The notes beneath the pieces were generated by a model, which worked only from the letters and a program-made list of their open reading frames with translations, did no database searches and had not been told where the DNA came from. This document shows positions 1 to 9,710 of a stretch of DNA of 64,000 nucleotides, piece after piece. A program made the position numbers and the translations under genes. The stretch covers positions 4,464,001-4,528,000 of the forward strand of contig CAUJLY010000003.1 in the NCBI GenBank assembly GCA_963281155.1. Direction: 5' to 3'. Position 1 is the stretch's first letter, and each line of letters starts with the position of its first letter. This DNA is from Rhabditophanes sp. KR3021 (lineage: Eukaryota > Nematoda > Chromadorea > Rhabditida > Alloionematidae).

Positions 1-2
1 TA

Positions 3-314
3 GCATGGAAAAACAACATCACCGACTATGCTATGCCGTTCATGATCCAAAATATGCGTGAAATGCAAACCAGAATCACCAGACTAGAGTTGGCTGAAAA
101 TGAAAGAAAAGAAGAAGTCAAAGAACAACAACAACGGACAGGATCAATGGAGCCTCAATTGATGTTGACCTACAACAATTCGGCACCAAACATGCAAGGA
201 ATGGGAATTCCACCAATGGGAGTCCCATACAACATGAACACATATCCTGGCGCAACCGCCCCTGGCATGCCATTCGGAAACTCAAATCCAAATTTCTTTA
301 ATGGAGCAATGTAA
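3..314 (+). CDS. Clathrin heavy chain, C-terminal fragment
   Basis: This is the last ~103 codons of clathrin heavy chain, the triskelion-forming coat protein of endocytic and trans-Golgi vesicles. The frame opens at the window edge with an AWKNNITDYAMPFMIQ-type segment that matches the end of the trimerisation region (AWRHNIMDFAMPYFIQ in vertebrates). A short charged helix follows, then a QPQLMLT-like stretch and the typical Gly/Pro/Met/Asn-rich disordered tail ending at codon 312-314. The AG at 2-3 could be a splice acceptor, in which case the exon starts at base 4 and still encodes the same residues. The rest of the gene lies outside the window. Family assignment is from established clathrin sequence; no other candidate fits. 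Confidence 0.9.
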   Translation, partial: AWKNNITDYAMPFMIQNMREMQTRITRLELAENERKEEVKEQQQRTGSMEPQLMLTYNNSAPNMQGMGIPPMGVPYNMNTYPGATAPGMPFGNSNPNFFNGAM

Positions 315-568
315 CTAAGGATACAAATATTTATTTAATATATGTGACAAGAACTTGACAAAACATCTATATTTTCTATCATCATTATTTAATTACACAC
401 CACATATATACATATAAAAGTAATGGTTTACATCCTCCTCCATTAAATTACACAAAATACAATCTTTAGACAAATAACAAAACTTTTATATATAAATTTA
501 TTTATTTTATTGCATATAAGATGTTTGACATAGTGAGATTATATCAGGAAGGAAACATTGGAACAAAA

Positions 569-920
569 ATGATGCCCCGAATCGTGCTACTAGCATTATT
601 AACATGCTTTATGTCTTTAGGTAAAATATGAAGTTATATCTGATAATAAATAATATTCTTTGTTGACTATACAAATTATAAATACTTTACGTCTGTTTTG
701 TACATACAATTACAATTATTCCAGTCAAATAAGCACTATAGTCATTTTGATGAGGAAACATCGAAAAGGCAAGCACGAGAATTGTCAAAACTTCGGATGT
801 TACAATAAAAGTTTCGGTGGTGAAATTAAATTTCCAGTGCAAATAAAAACAAATTTAAAAGACACCTATACATTTTATAAACTACAAAGAGTTAACGATG
901 GATATTGGACACGGAAATGA
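569..920 (+). CDS. Possible small secreted peptide (two exons)
   Basis: Proposed exons are 569-620 and 742-920. Exon 1 encodes a good signal-peptide-like start (MMPRIVLLALLTCFMSL), in frame with an earlier ATG at 521. A GTAAAA donor follows at 621. The AG at 740-741 restores frame to a basic 60-residue segment with two close cysteines (CQNFGC) and a C-terminal WTRK. The predicted product is about 76 residues. Earlier AG acceptors give immediate stops, so this splice model is forced rather than independently supported. I do not recognise the family; a secreted peptide is inferred only from the hydrophobic start. It could also be a decayed gene. Confidence 0.3.
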
Positions 921-986
921 TAAAATGAGTAAAATATCCTTTAATCAATGTTGCACCATGTTTCATGACTTAGTAAACGTATCTTA

Positions 987-2408
987 TTAACAGCCTTTCC
1001 TGGGCGGAAGATAACAAGGTTGACTAATTGTTTCCCTGGCTTCGTAAAAGAGCATGTAAGCTGATTCTGAATTTTTTTGAAGATTTGCATCAGATAGTCC
1101 AAAAAATTCTTCTAAGCTGCTGTCTTCTATTTTCTAAAAAGAGTAAAGATGAGTTAGAATTTGTCGAAACTTACATCTACGATATCATCATCAAATAAAA
1201 GCCAGAAGTTTTCTGACTTTACTAAAGTAATATAATGACCTCTATTAGGATTCGAATTGGTACCACAATGAACTACTACGGAAACTAAATCGTAAATTCT
1301 ATTTGTATTTGTTGCATCATCCGAAACATTCATCAACCTTAATTCCATGGGAAACAAAACTTTATAAGACAATTTGGTGTGCTTGTTTTGACTTTCGATG
1401 AATTTAAATCTTTTCAAATGCAATGCTAACATCCTAGGCAATTTTTTTATTCGCATCCTTTTTTGAGCTTCTTGCTTAGAACAACAAATATCGCAATAAT
1501 ATTTTTGGTCACCACATAAAGTTTCTGTTTTTGAAAATACTCGTAAACAATGGTTAATAGAAACATTAGGTTCCACATCAACAGATAAATCTAAAAAATC
1601 TTCGTCTTTTGAGCTGGTCGTTTCACAATTCAGACATCTAGTTTCATTCGTTAAGGTTCCTTGAAATATTTCCTGAATCCAGGTCAAATTATCTTCATCT
1701 TTGGCGGTACTGGTACTACCTGTTTCCGAATGAATGCCATTTAATGCCTTTACGGCATTTTTTAATGAATTTCCTGAATTTTTATTGCTCACACTGCTCC
1801 TATTTGCTCCTTTACATTCTCCTAACCTCCTCCTGTCTTCTGCTAATGTTTCTGAGATGGCATTAATTAAATGGTGGAAGAATTCGTGGGCATCCTGCTG
1901 CTGATCTAAACAAATAACTTATAATCTCGACTCCGTTTTTAACCTTACAATTATCAAACAATTCATTTTCCTTTTTTAATTTGGTAATAAATCGTTTGGG
2001 TGCCATTGTTCCGAGCCTTCGTTTTTGACTATTTATAGAATGAAAGAGATCCCCGAGACATGTTAATAAGTTATCATTTTGAACGCCTGATTTTTTGTTA
2101 GATATACGATAATTTAAAATGTGTTGACGAAATGGCAGGCAGAAATAAAGGGCTTGTAGAACTGAATTGCAATAGCATGTATTCCCAAACTGCAAGTAAT
2201 TCAATTAATTTTAATATAACAGATAAAATGATTAATATAAATAAAAATGATTAACTCATCCTTATCAACTTACATTGATTAAACCATAGTAATGTTCACT
2301 TCCCGCCAATTGACTAGCTTCTAATTCTCGTTCAAGTTGAGAAGATGCGTTGGCTCCCTAATTAATAATCAAAATATTAAAGCAAGCAAAGAACAACAAA
2401 AATACCAT
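987..2408 (-). CDS. usp-46: Ubiquitin carboxyl-terminal hydrolase, USP12/USP46 type
   Basis: Exons (minus order): 2406-2408 (the ATG alone), 2274-2357, 1949-2189, 1175-1905, 987-1133; about 401 aa against ~366 in human USP46. The product starts [12 protein letters not shown], as in USP12/46. The Cys box reads [18 protein letters not shown] with the nucleophilic Cys. Next come QQQDAHEFF, two CxxC zinc-ribbon pairs (CLNC, CDIC), [14 protein letters not shown], the His box RGHYITLVK and the Asp segment [11 protein letters not shown]. The gene ends with the YMLFYEAR segment. By family knowledge these enzymes remove ubiquitin and are activated by WDR48/WDR20 partners; in C. elegans usp-46 acts on a glutamate receptor. 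All introns are short GT-AG. The start codon on its own mini-exon is supported by a GTATTT donor directly after ATG and TTAATTAG before GGAGCC. Confidence 0.92.
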
Positions 2409-3091
2409 TTAAAAGTGAAGTTCTATTTGCAAAATCAATTTAATATAAAATCCCATAGGCTTTTAACAACGATTGGTCATAAACATCAGCATTAAGTACG
2501 AATAATAAATAAGTATTATTGAAAGAAAGCTTGAATACAATCAATTGAATTGCTTAAAAATAGAATTATCAATATTTATTCAGTTGAGTAACAAACATCT
2601 ACAGAACGTGCCACCCCTAAGTTCAGCAAAAAATGGTAAAATCTTGAGAAGAAGCTTGGTGGTGGGTAGATAACACTGATATAGAAGTGGATTAGAAAGT
2701 TGTTTAGGTTGAATAGCAAATTGCTTTGTTTGGGGCAACGTTTATTTAAAAGCACACTTAATATAGCAAATGATTGACAATGGTAAATAGTGTTTAATGG
2801 ATAAGTGAATTGAACTAAATTAAATCTATCGCAGTAATAACGTTTTTAATGTAATTTTTATAATCATCCGATAGATTAGAAGAAGATTATATTAAATAAC
2901 AAAAACACAACACTTGTAATCTTTCAAAAATAATAATACAATTTTTCAAGCTTCTACATATTAAGAATACTTCAATCCTTGATGTTTAGATAAAAGTTCA
3001 TATACAAATATAGTTGCTTGACTCGTTTATTATAAACATTAAAAATATCATCTAATCATCATTAAAACTCATATAAATCTAGAATTTATAC
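2409..3091. other. Intergenic, no gene seen
   Basis: This 683-bp AT-rich stretch lies between the start of the deubiquitinase gene and the end of aconitase. I see no ORF with recognisable content and no repeat. It should hold the usp-46 promoter and the aconitase 3' UTR. Confidence 0.5.
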
Positions 3092-6000
3092 TTAAGCTTT
3101 CAATTGCTTCATTCTGTTGAGAGCTGATCCAGCCTTGAACCATTCAATTTGTGCTTGGTTGAAGGTATGTGATAGTGGGACACTTTCTTGAGTTCCATCA
3201 GCGTGTTTCAAGACAGCAGTAACAGTCGAGCCTGGAGCCAAGGTGACTAAACCAGTTAGGGAAACTTTGTCGTCGGATCTGATTTTGTCGTAGTCTTTAG
3301 GGTCAGAGAAGGTAAGTGGGAGCATTCCCTGTTTCTTCAAGTTGGTCTCGTGGATACGAGCAAATGATTTGACAATTATGGCTCTTCCTCCTAAATGTCT
3401 TGGTTCGAGAGCAGCATGTTCTCTTGATGATCCTTCTCCATAGTTTTCATCCCCAATAACGATCCAGTTGATTCCCTTGGACTTGTAGTAGCGGGCAGTG
3501 GCAGGGACGGCATCGAATTCTCCGGTGACTTGATTTTTAACTTTGTTCATTTCTCCATTTTCGGCATTAACAGCAGTCAAAAGGAGATTGTTTGAGATGT
3601 TTTCAAGATGTCCTGTAATAGTAGAGTTTTAATTGTTGCACGTTCAAGTAGGCTGTATACTGAAGGTTTTTTCAAATAAACATTTTTTAAATTCGGAGCA
3701 TTAGTTATGTTTAACTTTGTCCATGTTTTCAATATATTTATGATGTTATTTAACTTGTTACGTTTATTAATTATTATCTCATTATTTTAGTTGTCCGCGT
3801 ACTCAACTGGAGTAAACCGTGGAGAAAAATGATGTCAAAAACAAACTAAAAAGAAGTAAAAATGAAATGTCTATAACTTTTGGTATGAAAAGCCTTAGTT
3901 GCGAAGCTTCTGGAAAAGAACCACCTGTTGTTGACAAATCTTTTTAGTTCTAGACAAGCCATTGCAACCAAATCGTTTTTTGGTTTGTTTCGAAGAAAGG
4001 ATGTCTCTGGTTTGACTGAACGCGAGAAGTGATTAGAAAGAAGTCGACCCAAAGTAGAAGCTTATATGGATGTGATTGAAGAGGAATTTAAGAAGATCAT
4101 TCTGAAGCAAACATATGTCCAGAAGAAATCTTTTGCGTACATTGGAAGTTGGTGTTTCCTAGTAAACGCGTATTAGCTGCTCACATTCAATACCGTCGCT
4201 GTGAAGAAATATGTATTGTTCAACAAGAGTACAATGCTAATTGTAACGCTGAAGAACTGCTTCTAATGATAACAAAGCCTATCTCTACTTTCTAATTGAT
4301 CCAAGAAACGGCAATAATGTCATCAACATAGGAGAAGCGTCTGAAAAAATGTCTTTTATATCGGTGAATCTGAAAAAGATAATAGATTGACAATCACTCC
4401 TACGAGTACAATCATACTCTTAAGAATGTGAATTTGTTCGACAAAAAGGAATCAAGAATGGACAAGATCAGAACTCATCCAGCTGACACTCTCCACATCA
4501 AGCTTCCAGTTCCTACCAAAGAATTGACCGAAAACTTGGAATTTATCCTAATTGAAAGATTCAAGAGACAGAGCACCGATTGCGATCATGGAAAATGCAG
4601 TATGCCTGAAGTATACCTTCTCAATCACGCCAATGCCTGTGCTGTTGCTGATATCTTGGTCAAAATTATGTTTGAGCTAATATGACTCATGGTGATTAAT
4701 TAATATTTTTGTTCCCTTTTAATTTTAATAAAACGTATCGAGACCTCTGAATTTCAACCATGGTCCAGCTGCAGAGATGTGGTCAGTTGTGCATTTTCCT
4801 TTAACCTTAATCAAAATTGACATATCTTCCAAGTCTTTTCCTTCGAATTTTTTGAAAGGACTCAAGAGTTGGAGTCTTTGTGAGTCAGGTGATACATTAA
4901 CGGTTCCAGTGTTTTGTGGAGCTTGGTATGTATCCTCACCAGGGTCATATCCTCTTTGAGGTAATGAGTCACCAGATGGTGCAGTCAACTTGAACTTAGA
5001 TCCATCGGCAGCAGTCAAATAATCAGTTCTTGGGTCGAAGTCAAGAGTTCCTGCAATAGATAAAGCGGTAACAATTTCTGGAGAGGCAACGAATCCGTGA
5101 GTAGCTAGAATGGTAAAAGTTGTTAATTCACATAAATGTATATATAAGTGTATTATATTTTTTTTGTTAGTTCGGTTAAATTTTATGTAAAGCATGGTCA
5201 TCTTAGATGTTTTTTTAAGATACACTAATCCAAACACTTTCATGAGGCATCTTCGAGCGATACTTTCGTGTTAAATAAATTATTAAAGTCATGGTTTTCA
5301 ATTTAACATCATTCCATAATCGTGGTGTTGATGAAACTCAACTCCACATGGAAAGACAACGATCTATTTGACAGGAAGGGAATAGAATTAATCAAGTAAT
5401 CAAGGCTGTTTTAGAAATGATTGTCGTGATGCTCCCTGTCAGTACTAAAGAAGTAGCCGAGAATCTTGAATTCATTATCATGGAACGCTACAAGTGGCAA
5501 ATCACGAACTGGGACCATGACGAGTGCTCCATGAAGGAAATTTACCTCCTCAACTCACAAAATGCCTGTGCACTTGGAGATACCTTAGCTAGAATGGTCC
5601 TTGACGCAAAAGCAGTCGCGGAGACCAAATCTTACTGTTTATGCCTTTTTAATTTTTTCAATTGTCTCCATTATCTTACCTAAAACAATAAAAGTTAATT
5701 TAGGTCAACAAGGATGGTTACATACATGGGTTGGCGTCATTTCTTCCGGTGAAATTTCTGTTGTAAGAAGTAAGAATGGTGTTCTTTTCTCCTTTCTTGA
5801 CATCTTGTCTGTCCCATTGTCCGATACATGGTCCGCAGGCATTGGCCAAAACCAAACCACCCATATCATCGAAGATCTTTGAAATTCCATCTCTGGTGAT
5901 GGTAGCTCTAATTTGTTCGGAACCTAGAAATAGTTAAAACAACTTTAATTGAAATATAAACTAAAATGACTAAATTTGATTTAATGTAGGTAGATACTAT

Positions 6001-7554
6001 TCTTTTTGACAAGCAAATGATATGATGAAATCAAGACACCGAGAAATTATTAAAAGAATTAGTGAAATTATCGTAAAATATTTGACGACAATGTGTCTTC
6101 TGATCACGTCTTATAATTTCATACACCCTACTGTCATTTATACTCAATTTATTATACTTGATTTTGTCCTTTTAGTAAGGATCAATGTTTACCTGGAGTA
6201 ATTGTGAACTTAGATTTAAGTTTAAGCCCATGGTCTAATCCTTGCTGGGCGATTGAGGCAGATCTAGCCATATCCTCGTAAGAAGAATTAGTACATGACC
6301 CGATCAAACCAACTTTGATCTCAAGTGGCCATCCGTTCTTCTTGGCGGTTTCTCCTAATTTGTCGATTGGGGTGGCAAGATCAGGTGTGAATGGACCATT
6401 TACGTGTGGAACTAAAGTGTCCAAATTGATTTCGATGATTTGATCGTATTTGGCTCCATGGTCAGATGACAACAAATCTTTGTATTTCAAGGCTTCCTTG
6501 GCAATATCTTCTCTACCAGTGGCTTTCAAGTATTCTTCCATAGACTTGTTGAATGGGAAGACAGAGGTTGTAGCTCCGATTTCAGCTCCCATATTACAGA
6601 TAGTTCCCATTCCAGTGGCAGAAATTGAGTCGACTCCTTCTCCGAAGTATTCGACGATGTATCCAGTACCTCCCTTGACGGTCAAAATATCGGCGACCTT
6701 GAGGATGACATCTTTAGCGGAAGTCCATCCGGACAATTTTCCTGTAAGTTTAACTCCCAAAATTTTTGGTGCTTTAAGTTCCCATGGTAAATCGACAAGG
6801 ACATCGACGGCATCAGCTCCTCCAACTCCAATACATAACCCACCGAGTCCTCCACCGTTTGGTGTATGAGAGTCAGTTCCGATCAACAAGAGCCCTGGGA
6901 AGGCAAGATTTTCGAGGACAATTTGATGGATAATTCCACTGCCTGAAAAGAATATTAGTATTGATGTAATTGTGTTTCATATTTTACAACTTATTTCATT
7001 TTAATGCGCGTATTTTTTAAAAAATATTAACTTACCTGGCTTCCAGAAGCCGATTCCGTGTTTCGATCCAGCGGTCTTCAAGAAGTCGTAAACTTCTTTG
7101 TTGAGTTCGTTGGCTCTAGTTAAATCTAGTGCTCCTCCCTTTTGAGCTTCAATTAAATGGTCGCAATGAATAGTTGCGGGTACAGCAGCAGTTGGGATTC
7201 CGGAGGAGATGAATTGCAACATAGCCATCTGAGCAGTAGCGTCTTGCATAGCAACTCTGTCGGGTCTCAGTTGAAGATAAGTTTGCCCTCTTTCAATTTC
7301 TTGGTTGTGTGGATCATCTAAATGACCGTAAAGGATTTTTTCAGAAAGAGTAAGTGGACGTCCGAGTCTAATTCACATTATTAACCAAATTTACATGACT
7401 TTCAAACGTACCTTTCTTTGACAATCTTGACATTCTTGGACAACTTTTCGTAAGGCAGAGTTGTGGTGTCAAATTTGGAAATTGGAACGGAGCTCCATCT
7501 GACAGCGCTGTAGCCAAATGGCCTAGAAAGCTTAGATAACTGTAAAAATACCAT
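3092..7554 (-). CDS. aco-2: Mitochondrial aconitate hydratase
   Basis: Exons: 7412-7554, 7036-7367, 6193-6942, 5726-5923, 4745-5104, 3092-3612; all phases agree, 767 aa (human ACO2 is 780). The enzyme converts citrate to isocitrate in the TCA cycle. The N-terminus is Ser/Arg-rich ([20 protein letters not shown]), as expected for a matrix-targeting peptide. The [4Fe-4S] ligands are visible as [14 protein letters not shown] and [12 protein letters not shown]. Other signatures are [58 protein letters not shown] and [14 protein letters not shown]. The start ATG lies directly after a TTGTAG acceptor. Two introns (3613-4744 and 5105-5725) are long and carry antisense coding remnants of the mobile intron family; the donor of the first is an unusual GTCTCG. 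Cytosolic IRP/aconitase is excluded by the matrix-type sequence. Confidence 0.96.
3613..4744 (+). mobile_element. Intron-resident element copy 1 (aconitase intron 5)
   Basis: This whole aconitase intron is read here on the plus strand, antisense to the host. It ends on the plus strand with TTTTAATTTTAATAAAAC, which places an AATAAA-type signal a few bases from the host donor. The interior holds the broken GIY-YIG-type gene described separately (about 3960-4684). The C-terminal part (motif [14 protein letters not shown]) matches copy 2 in the next intron and, more distantly, the copies in TTC19, CHD1 and PDIA3. Several stops and frameshifts make this copy inactive as a gene. Confidence 0.65.
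3960..4684 (+). pseudogene. Broken GIY-YIG nuclease-like gene inside aconitase intron
   Basis: Across three frames the segment reads as one decayed protein. An N-terminal charged region ([18 protein letters not shown], about 3980-4040) leads to a helical region ([20 protein letters not shown], about 4170-4230). Then comes [15 protein letters not shown] at 4271-4315, a [12 protein letters not shown] segment at about 4355-4390, a following His, and at about 4525-4560 [11 protein letters not shown]. This order (Y-FLIDPR, FYIG-E, NRL, H, then a Glu-containing helix) is that of the GIY-YIG nuclease fold, with the FLIDPR wording closest to the LEM-3/ANKLE1-like branch. The IGE-SEK motif is present twice in tandem ([16 protein letters not shown]), suggesting a small duplication. 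At least two frameshifts and a stop interrupt it. The last 85 codons (4428-4684) remain open. Confidence 0.6.
5105..5725 (+). mobile_element. Intron-resident element copy 2 (aconitase intron 4)
   Basis: This intron sits in the same host gene as copy 1. On the plus strand about 5417-5683 encodes a protein segment ([38 protein letters not shown]) that matches the end of copy 1 residue by residue over ~60 aa. Just upstream, in another frame, [11 protein letters not shown] (about 5355-5395) corresponds to [12 protein letters not shown] of copy 1. The GIY-YIG N-terminal half is missing. The 3' part keeps the CCTTTTTAATTTTTT and AATAAAA blocks found at the ends of other copies. It is a truncated relative, antisense to aconitase. 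Confidence 0.6.
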
Positions 7555-8112
7555 CTACAAGAAGTGTGATTAATATAAAAAATCAAATGACATGTAGACA
7601 AGTAAGCAAAAGAAGCACGTCGACTCGCAATGAATGTGTGCAGAAAAGTAAAGCAAATTGATTGTATATAAAAGCAGGTAGGCAGGGTGATAATAAAAAC
7701 AATCTGTTATCAACTATACATGACCTGTTAAAAATAATATTATTATTTATCAAGGAAACTTTCTATAAAACACATTCCATCGAATTAGCAAACGTACACA
7801 ATAGACCAAAGCTATGAGGGTAAGGTTTTAAGGATATCGCGACAGGAGTTGCTGTACTTTGAGTTAGAATGGCTAGCTCTAAAGTATTAGCCTAATGACG
7901 GGTAGAATATAGATAAATAAATATTAGAGGTAAATTTGAATTTAAGTGGTGTCAAAGAACACCCACTCAAATAAGACAACACTATCAGACATATCATCAA
8001 TAGATAAAAACCTGTTTTTTAGAATATTCTGTTCTTTGTAATTCAGATTTTTACCAATTAATAAGACATTTAAGAACTGTAAAGTTACATAAATAATTTG
8101 CTTGCTTTTTAA
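7555..8112. other. Intergenic, no gene seen
   Basis: AT-rich sequence upstream of aconitase; no convincing ORF, repeat or RNA gene. It should contain the aconitase promoter. Confidence 0.4.
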
Positions 8113-9710
8113 ATGAATGTTCCACTCAAAAAGAAACCTCCATCTAAAGACAATGGCGGCAACAATCGGCTAAACCAAAAGGATCAACCGATATGAAAGT
8201 TTGGATAATTTTGGTCTGAATGGTTTTGAAGGGTTAATTGAAAAACAAATGAAATATGACGCGGCTGATGGCTATAAAAAAACGAATAAAATTAGTGAAG
8301 CATCTACTAATCCAGCAGTCTCGCCAAGTCCCAATACTCCTAATGGCAAATTAAGGGATGATAAAGGAATTAACAAACCAGGAAAAATGATTGCTAGTCC
8401 GTTTGTGCCTTTTTGTCATTTTAAGAAGCTTTCTAGCAATGATCCAGCTAAATTGTCCCCGAATGCACCACCAGCACATTTAGCTGCCTCCTCTGATCCC
8501 GAGCAGATGCCTACTACACCAGCTCCTGAAACTATTCCAGCAAGAGAGCATACGAAGACCCCTCGCACCAAAACCAAAGTCACTCCTGCAGATTAAGCTA
8601 CACCAACCAAAAGTACTCCTTTAATTATCTCTCCTAGAAGTATTTATGCGACACCACCTGTTTTTGATTCTCCTTTACCTAGTCCTCAGCCTTTAAATAC
8701 AGATCCACTTCAAGGACACGTCACCCATATTAAACATAAAAAGACAGATTTGAATAGAGATCACAAAATGACGAAACCTACACCTATTCATATGCAAAAC
8801 TTCGCTGAACAGACTAAAAAAACTGATGGAAAATCCATTGATCAGTTTAAGGCAAACAAAAATGATAATGAAATCGTGGGTAAAGGTGATCTTTGTAATA
8901 ATAAAGGAAAAACGACGATAACTCCAAATCTAAAACGAAGGATGTTAACGAAATTGCACCCATCGAGAAGAATAATATTCCTAAGAAACTACATGGAATT
9001 TTGCCAACAAAACTTCTGCTGATGCCAAATCTCGTGCTTGCTACAAACCTTCTCTTGAGTACAAATCTTGTGCTGGAAACAAGCCTTCTGCTGAATTAAG
9101 AACAACTATAGGAATTCAATCTGGTGTCAAAAATTCCGTAATCTACAATCTCCTGCTAACATTCCGCCTGTTGACTCAAACCCCAATTCACCAATAAATG
9201 ATGAAGAGGATGACAACAATGGAGATTATGGTGGGTGGTTTGATGAAGGATACATATGCCGTATCTGCAGGACGTAGAGCCAAGCCTGATCCAAATAAAC
9301 TTGGAAGCAATAATTAGACATGTGGACTTGTTACGTTTATTCCGAAAAGTTTCCACGATTCTAAAGACGTTGTTGATGAGAATGATAAGCCTGAAGCGCC
9401 ATTTCCGGTCAACCCGTTTATCCTACAGCACAATCTTACAATTTGGTTCCAATACTAAACAAGGACAATTTAAATGAATTCAGCAAAGCGGTTGAAAGCG
9501 TGATGCAAAGAATAGAAAAAATCGAAAGCACAAGAAAAGGAAGCACAGGTGTCTCTCCAGAATCAAACTTATAATGTTAGAGCTCGGCACCATCTCAAGC
9601 ATAAAGACAAGAAAAAAAAGAAAGCATGGAACTAAGCGAAAAAGAAGTGATTCTTCAAATAATCAAGAAGAAAATCTTGCAAAACTGTTTAAACTATTTC
9701 TCCGATAGTA
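8113..9710 (+). pseudogene. Decayed gene for a Pro/Lys-rich disordered protein
   Basis: One protein-like reading runs through this stretch with breaks. The frame of 8201-9022 is open except for a single TAA at 8594-8596. It encodes a Ser/Pro/Thr/Lys-rich sequence (SPSPNTPNGKLRDDKG, then ATPPVFDSPLPSPQPL). After a frameshift near 8940 the coding character continues as KDVNEIAPIEKNNIPKK, then in a third frame as ADAKSRACYKPS and YKSCAGNKPS. It resumes as VDSNPNSPINDEEDDNNGDY at about 9170-9230 and as EFSKAVESVMQRIEKIEST at about 9478-9530. At least four frame changes and one stop would be needed, so it is a pseudogene or heavily mis-sequenced. No family was recognised. A promoter or intron structure that would rescue it was not found. 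Confidence 0.5.

Noticed and set aside
3613..4744. Self-splicing group I or II intron carrying a homing endonuclease
   Set aside because: The ORF is antisense to the host, the ends are ordinary spliceosomal GT and AG and no catalytic RNA core motif was seen.
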